A program made the translations under genes and the position numbers. The notes under the pieces were generated by a model. That model worked only from the letters and a program-made list of their open reading frames with translations. It searched no databases and was not told where the DNA came from. Shown one piece after another: positions 1 through 8,768 of a DNA stretch of 64,000 bases. This stretch comes from an endosymbiont of Escarpia spicata (GTDB lineage Bacteria; Pseudomonadota; Gammaproteobacteria; Chromatiales; Chromatiaceae): contig QFXE01000001.1 in assembly GCA_003349915.1 (NCBI GenBank), positions 287,155 through 351,154 on the forward strand, written 5' to 3'. Each line of letters opens with the position of its first letter. Position 1 is the stretch's first letter.

Positions 1-43
1 CGGTGCGACCAAATAGCGTTTGAGTGTATCTGGCCGGACTCAC
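1..43 (-). CDS. Start of a sensor histidine kinase (partial)
   Basis: The stop codon of the response regulator overlaps a GTG in a GTGA junction, and the new frame stays open to the window edge. The 14 residues read MSPARYTQTLFGRT. The LFGRT stretch just before the first membrane helix is common in EnvZ-type kinases. A kinase directly downstream of an OmpR-type regulator, translationally coupled to it, is the usual arrangement. Only the start is visible, so the identity rests on context. Confidence 0.5.
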   Translation of the reverse strand, partial: MSPARYTQTLFGRT

Positions 44-777
44 GAGCTTGGCACGTTACCCTTTGGCGTAAAGATATAGCCCTTACCCCAGATGGTACGG
101 ATATATCTTGGGTTGGTGGGATCTGCTTCGATTTTCTTGCGCAGGCGTGTTACGCGCACATCAATACTTCGATCATAGGGCAGGCGCTCGTATCCCTTCA
201 GCGTTTCCACCAGGTAGTCTCGTGTCAGCACCCTGTTCGGACTCCTGGCCAAAACTTCAAGCAGCGTATACTCACCACCGGTGAGGGGTATCTCATCTCC
301 GCCTTTGCTGAAGACATGGGTCTGAAAATCGATGGTAAAGTCCCCAAAACTGAACGACTCTGTTGTCTCTGCAGCTTGATCGGATTGTCCAGGCAATTGC
401 CGGCGCCTCAAAACCGCACGGATCCTGGCCAGCAGTTCCCGTGGATTGAAAGGTTTTGGCAGGTAGTCATCGGCACCCATTTCCAGCCCAATGATCCTGT
501 CGATGTCCCCCCCTCGTGCCGTTAACATGATGATCGGGATTTCGCCGTCACTTCTCAGACGACGTGCTATCGACAGGCCGTCCTCTCCTGGCATCATCAG
601 ATCGAGAATGATCAGGTCAACCTGGCTTCTCTCAAGATACTCATCCATCGCCACACTACCTTCCACTCCGTGGACGGCAAAATCCTCCTGCCCCAAGTAA
701 CGAATGAGAAGCTCCCTTAACTTCCGGTCATCGTCCACCACCAACAGACTAGGGCTGGCTTCAACGGAATTGTTCAT
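40..777 (-). CDS. ompR: OmpR-family two-component response regulator
   Basis: This 245-residue protein has a receiver domain at about residues 10-125: an acidic cluster VVDDD near residues 13-17, the phospho-acceptor Asp59 in ILDLMMP, and the conserved Lys in DDYLPKPF. A winged-helix DNA-binding domain of OmpR type follows (about 145-240), with GGEYTLLEVLARSPNRV and the wing ending TIWGKGYIF. Family members are phosphorylated by a membrane histidine kinase and then bind promoters as dimers. The probable kinase gene begins at its stop codon. The closest fit is OmpR of the EnvZ/OmpR pair, but the regulated genes cannot be told from here. Confidence is high for the family and moderate for the symbol. 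Confidence 0.85.
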   Translation of the reverse strand: MNNSVEASPSLLVVDDDRKLRELLIRYLGQEDFAVHGVEGSVAMDEYLERSQVDLIILDLMMPGEDGLSIARRLRSDGEIPIIMLTARGGDIDRIIGLEMGADDYLPKPFNPRELLARIRAVLRRRQLPGQSDQAAETTESFSFGDFTIDFQTHVFSKGGDEIPLTGGEYTLLEVLARSPNRVLTRDYLVETLKGYERLPYDRSIDVRVTRLRKKIEADPTNPRYIRTIWGKGYIFTPKGNVPSS

Positions 778-1032
778 TTAGCGGTTCCTGAAACTACTGT
801 GAGATCGACTACCATGAAACAACCTGTAACAATTTTCGTCCATTCAGAAATGAAGGAGATACAAGCATTGGTTAATATATCCCTATATAGAGAGGCCGTT
901 AAGATATTGGCCTACTGTGGTAAATTATAGGTGAACATCGTAGGTTACACGCATACAATTTCGATTGTAGCCGTAGGCTGGTTTACCTGGAAATGGTTTT
1001 TGAGATATATCTGATGTTGTTTGGATTCGGCA

Positions 1033-1353
1033 ATGCTTCGATTGACTAACAGACTGGCTTGTTTGCTGGCGCTAATGCTGGCGACCAACGCCTATGCGCT
1101 AGAGAGTGGTAACGTCTTGAGGAAAGACGAGGTCGGCACACTCAAAGCTGTTACTGAGCAAGAGGGCCTGAAAATGCCGGAGAAGGGTGCTTCCTGGACT
1201 TGGTTTGGTATGGGGTATGAGTCTCGCAGGGCAGCCCGTGAGCATGCCTCCCATTCAAAGACAGGTGGTGCTGCAGCCAACTTGAGACAGCAATCAGAGG
1301 GCAGGCAAATGCTTCAGCAAAGCAATGGTCGTGGAAAAGGGCGTGACCGCTAA
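1033..1353 (+). CDS. Small secreted protein of unknown function
   Basis: About 106 residues if the ATG at 1033 is used; a TTG four codons upstream is the alternative. Residues 1-22 look like a Sec signal peptide (RLTNR, then the hydrophobic LACLLALMLA, with a likely cut after NAYA). The mature part is short, basic at its end and rich in Gly, Ser and Gln, with no cysteines. I do not recognise a family. It stands alone between the divergent response regulator and the cytochrome c gene. Confidence 0.5.
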   Translation: MLRLTNRLACLLALMLATNAYALESGNVLRKDEVGTLKAVTEQEGLKMPEKGASWTWFGMGYESRRAAREHASHSKTGGAAANLRQQSEGRQMLQQSNGRGKGRDR

Positions 1354-1680
1354 AGCGCTTCTGGTCAATTCAACGGTTTTTTAACCATTCAGTTATCACT
1401 GCAGGTTGCTCGGCCCGTAACAGACAATCTGGACTCTTGCGCTTCAGCAAGCCTTTTATTCAAAAAATTATGAGAAAGAGCAAATAATAAATATTTGCAT
1501 TAACATCAAAGCAATTTGAAACATATTGAGTAACAATTGAATTGTTTTGAAACACTTTAATGTGAACCGCTACCTCAACTTCTCCCCGTAATAGACGATA
1601 TAACTATTAACACGAAGATTGATGCCAGCGAACTCAATCAATATGCATCGCCTTAAAGGGCATTTTTCGGAGAAGTTACT
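1354..1680. other. AT-rich intergenic gap
   Basis: This is 327 bases without a convincing gene. It is AT-rich in the middle (about 1455-1560), and the last 15 bases before the cytochrome start include TCGGAGAAG, which serves as its ribosome binding site. I see no clear hairpin terminator or named operator. Confidence 0.5.
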
Positions 1681-2019
1681 ATGAAGTCTTTTGTAATTGC
1701 ATCTATTCTGGCGCTCTATAGCGTATTTAACGTGGCCCTCGCCGGTGACATTCTGGCCGGTAAGGATAGAGCCCAGGTCTGTACCGCATGCCATGGGCAG
1801 AAGGGCATTAGCTCACAGCCTATATTCCCTAACCTGGCGGGACAGAAAGCGGCCTATCTGAAGAAACAGTTGACCGCTTACAAAAACGGCAAGAGAGTGG
1901 ATCCAATCATGCAGCCCATCGTGACCTCGCTCACCGAGATCGACATCGATAATATTGCGGCCTACTACGAGAGCCTGATCGACAATCCGATATTTACTGC
2001 GTTACTGGGGCAAAAATAA
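1681..2019 (+). CDS. Monohaem cytochrome c, class I (c553-like)
   Basis: A 112-residue protein with a signal peptide ([21 protein letters not shown], cut after ALA) and one haem c attachment motif, CTACH. A Met-containing stretch, VDPIMQPIV, probably gives the axial methionine. The motifs [14 protein letters not shown] and IAAYY are typical of cytochrome c553/c5-like domains that carry electrons in the periplasm. It is monocistronic, with a good ribosome site (GGAG) before the ATG. The redox partner cannot be inferred. Confidence 0.85.
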   Translation: MKSFVIASILALYSVFNVALAGDILAGKDRAQVCTACHGQKGISSQPIFPNLAGQKAAYLKKQLTAYKNGKRVDPIMQPIVTSLTEIDIDNIAAYYESLIDNPIFTALLGQK

Positions 2020-2220
2020 CTTCGGATTTCCTGCAATCCGTAACTTCTATTTTCAACCCCGATGGCCGCTTAATATTTGGCGGTCTTTGGGGGCTGAACA
2101 TGGAATCGATCGTCTTAAGAGACAGGACGCTTGATCTCCAAGCCACAAGACTCACGCCAAACTATCGGGTATCTCTCCGACCAGCCTGATCATTCCACCC
2201 ACCCGTGGTGAGAAAGAGAA

Positions 2221-3921
2221 TCAGGCCTTGAATATCAGAAACAGATTGAGCAGAAGCAACAGGCCGCAGAGAATCTGCCAGAAACGCAGTGGGTTTCGCT
2301 CCAGAAGAGGTAGCTGAGCGAGATTGCCGAATGCCGGATTGGGGTGTTCCAGGTCGTATTGAAACTCGGACAAAGACTGATAGCGTTTTGCAGGCTGAGG
2401 GTGTACCGCTTTCTCCAGCGCGCCATCAACCCAGGTGGGAATCTCCGGATTATAGTGGTGTGCTGGCCGATAGTTCAGGCGTTTTTTCGGGTTTGGCGCG
2501 TCGTTCTCCCCATAGGGGAGTTTTTTTGTCAGCATCTCGTAGAGGATGACGCCGACTGAATAGAGGTCTGATGCGTGGGTGCAGGCTTCACCCCGGAGGC
2601 ATTCCGGCGCCGCATAATCCAGGGTTCCCTGGGGTGCAGTATGGTCAATTTCACTGTCGATTTCGTCCATGCCGGCAACCCGGATTGAGCCAAAATCGAT
2701 CAGTTTTACGGTGCCGTGATTGTCTATCAGTATGTTGTCTGGCTTCAGGTCCTGATGAAACATCTCCATCCGGTGTAGAGCCCTCAGACCACTGATGATC
2801 TGTTCCGCCAGAGTGCGGGTCTGGTGTAGATCAGCGGGGCCATTGTCCTGGATCCACTGACCCAGGCTGCGACCCTCTATATATTCGCTGATGTTGTAAA
2901 GGAAACGGCGATTGCGGGGTTCGAGAATGCGCAGGATATGGGCATTGCGGATACGCCGTCCCACCCACTCCTCGTGTAGAAAACCTTCAAGATAGTCTGC
3001 ATCATCCCGGTAGTTGACCGAAGGGGTCTTCAACACCACCTTGTCTCCCGACTCGATATCCAGCGCCAGAAACACCTCGCTACGTTTGCCAGCGTGCATC
3101 TCACGCAGGATCTCGTAGCCGTCAATCTTCATTCCAGGTTGGAGGTCGGGTGGGAAGGGCAGATCTGAGACCCGTTGAAATATATCGGCCTCGGTCTCCT
3201 GCGGGAGTTTCAATACCTGAATGATCTGGCAACTGGCATTGTCGTTGCTGCCGTTTTCCAGAGCCGTCTCTACCAGCGCATTGGCGCAGGCCTGCAGGTT
3301 GGAGTTATGGCAGTTGAGAATTTTCAATAATTCCCGGCGGGTGAAAAAGTCATGCACACCGTCGGTGGTAAAGATAAAGCTATCGTTCTCTTCCACGGCT
3401 ACGGCATGGTAGTCGATGTCGATGTGAGGATCAGCTCCCATGGCGCGGGAAAGAAACTCCTTCTCCTTGGAAACCCAGACCCGATGGTCGCGGGTGATCT
3501 GTTCCAGATCGCCATTGCGATAACGGTAGATACGCGAGTCACCGATATGCACGATATGGGCGGTGGTCGACTTGAGGATCAATCCGCTGAAGGTAGTGAG
3601 CATACCCCGTGCAGAATCGTATTCTGACTGTCCCTGACCACAAAGCCAGCGGTTCAGAGCACCCAGCACCTTTCCGGCTGCAGTCTTGACGGTCCAGGAT
3701 TCAGGCGTACTGAAATAGTCGGAGAGAAACCCCGATACACAGATCCGACTGGCTCGTCCTCCACCTTCACTGGAACTGACTCCGTCTGCGATGGCCGCAG
3801 ACACGCCTTTGGTCAGGAGCAAGTTGTCCTCAGGGACGCAGACGTTGCAGGTGTCGTCATTATCCGCTTTGACACCCGCCTCGCTGCGAAAGGCGTAATC
3901 AATTTCGAGTTTTGTGCGCAT
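2221..3921 (-). CDS. Fused PP2C phosphatase and Ser/Thr protein kinase, membrane-anchored
   Basis: About 566 residues from the ATG at 3921; another ATG nine codons upstream has no ribosome site. The N-terminal half is a PP2C phosphatase: AIADGVSSSEGG, HIGDSRIYRYRNG, TTDGVHDFF and GSNDNASCQII supply the metal-binding Asp residues. The C-terminal half is a Hanks-type kinase: VVLKTP (ATP Lys), HQDLKPDN (catalytic loop with HQD in place of HRD), DFG, and AAPE. The protein ends in one hydrophobic helix (LLLLLNLFLIF), which would place both enzymes on the cytoplasmic face of the membrane. It lies 81 bases downstream of narK on the same strand. A similar fusion sits beside nitrate-assimilation genes in Pseudomonas aeruginosa, so a role in controlling nitrate uptake or reduction is plausible but inferred. 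Confidence 0.88.
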   Translation of the reverse strand: MRTKLEIDYAFRSEAGVKADNDDTCNVCVPEDNLLLTKGVSAAIADGVSSSEGGGRASRICVSGFLSDYFSTPESWTVKTAAGKVLGALNRWLCGQGQSEYDSARGMLTTFSGLILKSTTAHIVHIGDSRIYRYRNGDLEQITRDHRVWVSKEKEFLSRAMGADPHIDIDYHAVAVEENDSFIFTTDGVHDFFTRRELLKILNCHNSNLQACANALVETALENGSNDNASCQIIQVLKLPQETEADIFQRVSDLPFPPDLQPGMKIDGYEILREMHAGKRSEVFLALDIESGDKVVLKTPSVNYRDDADYLEGFLHEEWVGRRIRNAHILRILEPRNRRFLYNISEYIEGRSLGQWIQDNGPADLHQTRTLAEQIISGLRALHRMEMFHQDLKPDNILIDNHGTVKLIDFGSIRVAGMDEIDSEIDHTAPQGTLDYAAPECLRGEACTHASDLYSVGVILYEMLTKKLPYGENDAPNPKKRLNYRPAHHYNPEIPTWVDGALEKAVHPQPAKRYQSLSEFQYDLEHPNPAFGNLAQLPLLERNPLRFWQILCGLLLLLNLFLIFKA

Positions 3922-3950
3922 TCTTTTTCGTATGCCGCCTAAGATCATGC

Positions 3951-3985
3951 TGGTCGGGTTAACGCTTACGCTAACCCAACCTACA
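3951..3985. repeat. Dispersed palindromic repeat (GGGTTAnCG...CGCTAACCC)
   Basis: The arms GGGTTAACG and CGCTAACCCAACCTAC form an imperfect palindrome between the kinase and narK genes. Related sequence recurs at 10981-11015 and 41963-42050. It may fold as a hairpin in the transcript between two co-directional genes. Confidence 0.55.
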
Positions 3986-4002
3986 GACTCAGTCGAATCG
4001 GC

Positions 4003-5469
4003 TTAACTCACTTCGATCATCTGCACACTGCCATCCTCCATAACCTCGGCAGTATGACCCTCGGGCTCATCCAGAAACTGAACAGCGACCAGACAGACAA
4101 TCGCCGCCCCAGCAATCACCAGAAAAAATATCTGAGGTGATACGAAGGAGAAGACGGTAAGAAAAGTAACCGCACCCACGTTGCCGTAAGCACCAGCCAT
4201 ACCGGCTACCTGACCGGTCATGCGTCGCTTGACCAGAGGCACCATGGCAAATACTGCGCCTTCACCCGCCTGCACAAAGAAAGAGCAGGCCATAGTGGCG
4301 ATCACAGCCAGTGCCAGCGGCCAGCCAGAGGTGATCTGGGCCAGGATAAAGTAACCAACGGCCAGACCGGCGATGAGCAGGCTGAGCATCTTGCGGCGAC
4401 CGAACCTGTCGCTGAAGAGACCGCCGCTGGGACGAGCCACCAGATTCATGAAGGCAAAACCCGATGCCAACAGACCCGCCTGCACAATGCTCAGGTCGAA
4501 GGTATCTTTGAAGAAGAGAGGCAGCATTGAAACCACGGCCAGCTCGGAGCCAAAGGTCACAAAGTAGGCGAGATCAAGGATCGCCACCTGCTTGAACTTA
4601 TAGCGATGGATCTCCGGTACCTCTTCCTTGAAGACATGTTTATTGATACGCCATACCTGTGAGGTCTGATAGGCATAGAGCACAGCTAGGCCGATATAGA
4701 TGGCGTTGGCAGCAGTTGCACTCAGGATCTTCAGATTTTCAGGACCCAGTTTCCAGGCCAGAACTGCCAGCGCTGCATACATGGGGATGTTCATCACCAG
4801 GTAGAAGAAGAAGTCACCCTTGCTGGTCACTTCCATGGCGCCTGTTTTCTTTGGCTTGAAGTAGGTGGAACCCTTAGGCGTGTTGCGTGCCAGCTTGTAG
4901 TAGATGAAGGAGTAGATCAGGGTGATCACGCCGGTGGAAGCGACAGCATAGCGCCAGCCATCATCTCCGCCGAATATCAGCGCAACAGTGGGCAGGCTCA
5001 TTGCAGCAGCGGCGGAGCCGAAGTTGCCCCAGCCACCATAGATGCCTTCCGCGACGCCCACCTGCTTGGCGGGGAACCATTCACCGATCATGCGGATGCC
5101 GATGACAAAACCTGCACCGACGAAGCCCAAGGCAAAACGGCTTGCCAGCAGTGCGGTATAAGAGTCTGCAATAGCAAACAAAAAGCAGATGAAGCTGGAG
5201 GAGAATAGCAGGGATGAAAAAACAATCCTCGGCCCGAAGCGGTCCACCAACATACCGACGATGATACGTGCCGGAATGGTCAAGGCCACATTGATGATCA
5301 GCAGCGCCTTCACCTCCTGATTGCTCAGATTGAATGCCTCCTGGATCGAAGCCATCAGCGGCGCATGGTTGAACCAGACCATGAAGGTCAGGAAAAAGGC
5401 GAACCAGGTGAGGTGAAGTGTCTTTATCTTTCCTGTGAATGATAAAAGACCGAGTTTGTTTTCCGACAT
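4003..5469 (-). CDS. narK: NarK-family nitrate/nitrite transporter (MFS)
   Basis: A 488-residue major-facilitator protein with about 12 hydrophobic helices. Two glycine-rich segments, [16 protein letters not shown] and [15 protein letters not shown], are the nitrate/nitrite signature motifs of the NarK/NasA group. [14 protein letters not shown] is the loop 2-3 MFS motif. The start has a good ribosome site (AAGGAG). It is divergent from nirB and upstream of the kinase/phosphatase gene. With NirBD and NasA alongside, nitrate import for assimilation is the natural reading, although nitrite export cannot be excluded. Confidence 0.93.
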   Translation of the reverse strand: MSENKLGLLSFTGKIKTLHLTWFAFFLTFMVWFNHAPLMASIQEAFNLSNQEVKALLIINVALTIPARIIVGMLVDRFGPRIVFSSLLFSSSFICFLFAIADSYTALLASRFALGFVGAGFVIGIRMIGEWFPAKQVGVAEGIYGGWGNFGSAAAAMSLPTVALIFGGDDGWRYAVASTGVITLIYSFIYYKLARNTPKGSTYFKPKKTGAMEVTSKGDFFFYLVMNIPMYAALAVLAWKLGPENLKILSATAANAIYIGLAVLYAYQTSQVWRINKHVFKEEVPEIHRYKFKQVAILDLAYFVTFGSELAVVSMLPLFFKDTFDLSIVQAGLLASGFAFMNLVARPSGGLFSDRFGRRKMLSLLIAGLAVGYFILAQITSGWPLALAVIATMACSFFVQAGEGAVFAMVPLVKRRMTGQVAGMAGAYGNVGAVTFLTVFSFVSPQIFFLVIAGAAIVCLVAVQFLDEPEGHTAEVMEDGSVQMIEVS

Positions 5470-5949
5470 GCGTTACTCCTTGTGGAAAATGAAATATTTC
5501 AAACTCACAAGCGATATTCGTGCCAAATTTGTATCATATTGTTTTTGCGAATGAATTTTGTATATCAACCCATTAAAACATCATAAAAAGGCCCGAAGCC
5601 GGTGCGTGTCAGGCCAGCTCCGTTCGATTTTGGCGCAGTGCCAAATTCTCGGTCTTCGGAGCGTATTTTCAATGACCCAGCAGGTTCTCAAAGCACCATA
5701 AGGGAGATGAATGGGCAGGAGACACGACCCATATATCGAGTAGGGTTTATTGAGGGGCAGCGAGTAGATGGGCGCACCAAAATAGAGCGTGATAGTGCGA
5801 AATAGCCTTCGGTCGCCAACGCTATGAAATAAGGATCACCCTTAAACAAGAGGATAGCCTGGCATTTTTGTTTCTGGCATAGCCTTTGCATTAGGGAACC
5901 GAAACAGAGCGGCGAAACCCCGCTTCAGGATCAGATGTAGAGGGCAACC
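5470..5949. promoter_or_regulatory. Divergent control region between narK and nirB
   Basis: These 480 bases hold no convincing gene. The narK side is AT-rich. The nirB side carries a sigma-54-type promoter at 5875-5890, described separately. One short open frame at 5602-5805 has neither recognisable sequence nor a ribosome site. I do not see a certain FNR or NarL site. Confidence 0.6.
5875..5890 (+). promoter_or_regulatory. Probable sigma-54 (RpoN) promoter for nirB operon
   Basis: TGGCAT-AGCCT-TTGCA fits the sigma-54 consensus TGGCAC-N5-TTGC with the invariant GG and GC at the right spacing. It points towards nirB and would start transcription near 5902, about 48 bases before the start codon. 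Sigma-54 control with NtrC is usual for nitrate assimilation genes and supports an assimilatory role. Confidence 0.6.
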
Positions 5950-8388
5950 ATGAAAGAGAAGTTGGTATTAATTGGTAACGGCATGGCCGGTATCCGTACG
6001 CTGGAGGAGCTGTTCAAGCTCGAAGAGGCGGACAAATACGAGATCACCGTTTTCGGCGACGAGCCCCACCCCAATTACAACCGGATCATGCTCTCGCCGG
6101 TGTTGGCCGGCGAGAAGACAATCGACGATATCATCCTCAACAGCCGTGAGTGGTACGCGGAGAACGACATCACCCTGCACACTGGCGATCCAGTAGTGGA
6201 GATTGACCGGGTCGGACGTCAGGTGAAGAGCGAGTCGGGCAAGTCGGTTGCCTATGATCGGCTGCTGATCGCCACTGGTTCCAGCCCCTTCATTATCCCA
6301 ATACCTGGCGCTGATCTGGATGGCGTTATCGGTTTCCGCGATATCAAGGATGTGGACACCATGCTGGAGGCAGCCTCCAACTATAAGAAGGCGGTGGTGA
6401 TCGGCGGTGGTCTACTCGGTCTGGAAGCAGCCAACGGCCTGATGAAAAACGGCATGGATGTCACTGTAGTGCATCTGATGGATATTCTCATGGAACGCCA
6501 GCTCGACAAGCCGGCAGCCAATCTGCTGAAGGCATCCCTTGAACAGAAAGGCATGCAGTTTCTGATGGAGGCGCAGACCGCATCCATCGTTGGAGAAAAA
6601 CGCGTCACTGGTGTGGAGTTCGCCGACGGCTCCAGCGTCGAGGCTGATCTGGTTGTGATGGCTGTAGGTATTCGCCCCAATTTCATGCTGGCGGAGCAGG
6701 CGGGTATCCACTGCGAACGTGGCATCGTGGTCAACGATACCATGCAGACTTTCGATCCAAAGATCTACGCTGTGGGTGAGTGCGTACAGCACCGGGACCA
6801 ATGTTACGGTCTGGTGGCGCCTCTATTTGAGCAGGCCAAGGTCTGCGCCAACCATCTGGCCCATCTCGGTTATGGCCGTTATGAAGGCTCAGTCACATCA
6901 ACCAAGCTGAAGGTGACCGGTATCGATCTCTTCTCCGCCGGTGAGTTCAACGAGGAGGAGGACGATGAGATCCTGGTGATGCAGGATCCGGCACTGGGTG
7001 TCTATAAAAAGCTGGTGATCCGCGATAACCAAATCAAAGGTGCGGTGATGTATGGCGACACCATGGACGGTACTTGGTATTTCCAATTGCTGCGTGAGGG
7101 TACCGACATCTCGGCCTTTCGCAGTACGATTCTTTTTGGTCAGCACGACCTCGGTGATGCCGGTCACGGTGACGAGGCAAGGGTTGCCAATCTTTCAGAC
7201 GATGCCGAGATCTGCGGCTGTAACGGCGTCTGCAAAGGCGACATCGTCAATGCCATAACCACCAAGGAGCTTTTTACACTCGATGATGTGCGAATCCACA
7301 CCAAGGCATCCGCCTCCTGCTGTTCCTGTACCGGTCTGGTGGAGTCGATCCTGGCCAGCACTGTAGGTGAAGGTTACTCTGCCGTGCCGAGCAAGAAACC
7401 CATGTGCAGTTGCACCGAGCACAGCCACGATGAGGTGGTAGAGGCGATACAAAAAGAAGAGCTCAAATCGATGCGGCAGTTATTCGATTATCTTAACTGG
7501 AAGACCCCGGATGGCTGCGCCAGTTGCCGCCCGGCATTGAATTACTACTTGCTGGCACGTTGGCCGGAGGAGTACCAGGATGACGCCCAGTCACGCTTCA
7601 TCAACGAGCGCGCCCACGGAAACATCCAGAAGGATGGTACCTATTCTGTAGTCCCGCGTATGTTTGGCGGCCTCTGCACACCCAAGGATCTGCGTGCCAT
7701 CGCCGATGTCTGTGACAAGTTCGACGTGCCCGAGATGAAGGTCACTGGCGGTCAGCGTATCGACCTCTTCGGAGTGAAAAAAGAGGATCTTCCACCGATG
7801 TGGAAGGATCTCTCTGATGCCGGTTTTGTCTCCGGCCATGCCTATGGCAAAGCGATGCGCACCGTAAAGACCTGTGCAGGCAAGACCTGGTGCCGCTTCG
7901 GTACTCAGAACTCAACCGGTCTGGGCGTGAAACTTGAGGAACTCACCTGGGGCTCATGGATGCCGCACAAGTTCAAGCTGGCGGTCTCAGGTTGTCCGCG
8001 TAACTGCGCCGAGGCGACCATCAAGGATTTCGGCGTGGTCTGTGTCGACTCGGGATATGAATTACATATCGGCGGTAACGGGGGTATCAAGGTGCGTGTT
8101 ACCGACCTGCTCTGCAGAGTAGAGACTGAAGAAGAGGTGCTGGAATGTTGCGGTGCCTTTACCCAACTCTATCGTGAAGAGGCCCACTATCTGGAGCGTA
8201 CCGCCCCTTGGGTCGAGCGTGTGGGACTGGGCCACATCAAGCAGTGCATCCTTGATGATGAAGCCGGGCGAAAGGCGCTTAATGAACGTTTCAAAGTAGG
8301 TCAGCAGTATGCCCAGATCGATCCTTGGAAAGCGCGGGCCGATGGTGCGCATACGAATGAATTCACCCCAATCGAATTGGCAGTATGA
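5950..8388 (+). CDS. nirB: Assimilatory nitrite reductase, large subunit
   Basis: This 812-residue cytoplasmic enzyme reduces nitrite to ammonium with NAD(P)H. The N-terminal half is a pyridine-nucleotide oxidoreductase fold (GNGMAGIRTLEEL for FAD, VIGGGLLGLEAANGL for NAD). A BFD-type [2Fe-2S] region follows: CGCNGVCKGD with SCCSCTG, and then CSCTEH with GCASCRP. The C-terminal third has the sirohaem/[4Fe-4S] ligands TCAGKTWCRFG and SGCPRNCAEA. All expected cofactor cysteines are present and the length is normal. nirD follows after 11 bases and nasA after that, so it heads the operon driven from the sigma-54-type site. Confidence 0.96.
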   Translation: MKEKLVLIGNGMAGIRTLEELFKLEEADKYEITVFGDEPHPNYNRIMLSPVLAGEKTIDDIILNSREWYAENDITLHTGDPVVEIDRVGRQVKSESGKSVAYDRLLIATGSSPFIIPIPGADLDGVIGFRDIKDVDTMLEAASNYKKAVVIGGGLLGLEAANGLMKNGMDVTVVHLMDILMERQLDKPAANLLKASLEQKGMQFLMEAQTASIVGEKRVTGVEFADGSSVEADLVVMAVGIRPNFMLAEQAGIHCERGIVVNDTMQTFDPKIYAVGECVQHRDQCYGLVAPLFEQAKVCANHLAHLGYGRYEGSVTSTKLKVTGIDLFSAGEFNEEEDDEILVMQDPALGVYKKLVIRDNQIKGAVMYGDTMDGTWYFQLLREGTDISAFRSTILFGQHDLGDAGHGDEARVANLSDDAEICGCNGVCKGDIVNAITTKELFTLDDVRIHTKASASCCSCTGLVESILASTVGEGYSAVPSKKPMCSCTEHSHDEVVEAIQKEELKSMRQLFDYLNWKTPDGCASCRPALNYYLLARWPEEYQDDAQSRFINERAHGNIQKDGTYSVVPRMFGGLCTPKDLRAIADVCDKFDVPEMKVTGGQRIDLFGVKKEDLPPMWKDLSDAGFVSGHAYGKAMRTVKTCAGKTWCRFGTQNSTGLGVKLEELTWGSWMPHKFKLAVSGCPRNCAEATIKDFGVVCVDSGYELHIGGNGGIKVRVTDLLCRVETEEEVLECCGAFTQLYREEAHYLERTAPWVERVGLGHIKQCILDDEAGRKALNERFKVGQQYAQIDPWKARADGAHTNEFTPIELAV

Positions 8389-8399
8389 GGAGTAAGAGA

Positions 8400-8729
8400 A
8401 TGAGTGAATGGATTGAAGTGGTAGAGCTGACGCAGATTCCGGTTCTCGGCTCCCGCGTGATCAAGACCCAGGAGATGGATATTGCAGTATTCCGGGGTTC
8501 CGACGATCAGGTCTACGCCATCCGCGATGCCTGCCCTCACAAGAATGGACCCTTGTCACAGGGCATCATGCACGGTTCTTCCGTCACCTGCCCACTGCAC
8601 AATTGGAAGATTGATCTGAACAGTGGTGAAGCGCTGGGACCGGATGAGGGCTGTGCCAATGTCTTCCCGGCCAAGGTCGAGGGTGGACGGGTTTACCTGC
8701 AACTAAAACTTGCTGAAGCGGTGGCTTAG
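8400..8729 (+). CDS. nirD: Nitrite reductase small subunit (Rieske-type)
   Basis: A 109-residue Rieske-like subunit of the NADH-nitrite reductase. Unlike many NirD proteins that have lost their ligands, this one keeps CPHKNGPLSQG and CPLHNWKIDL, so it could bind a [2Fe-2S] cluster. The ATG at 8400 is preferred because GAGGAG lies at the right distance; an in-frame ATG at 8385 overlaps nirB. It sits between nirB and nasA. Confidence 0.93.
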   Translation: MSEWIEVVELTQIPVLGSRVIKTQEMDIAVFRGSDDQVYAIRDACPHKNGPLSQGIMHGSSVTCPLHNWKIDLNSGEALGPDEGCANVFPAKVEGGRVYLQLKLAEAVA

Positions 8730-8768
8730 CCCCTCACTGCCCGCCACTCTACTGATGAGAGATATTTC

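Noticed and set aside
2044..2090. Possible terminator after the cytochrome c gene (GGCCGC...GGCGGTC)
   Set aside because: The stem is short and mismatched and lacks a proper T run.
5602..5805. 67-codon frame in the narK-nirB gap
   Set aside because: No ribosome site or recognisable sequence; the gap is regulatory.
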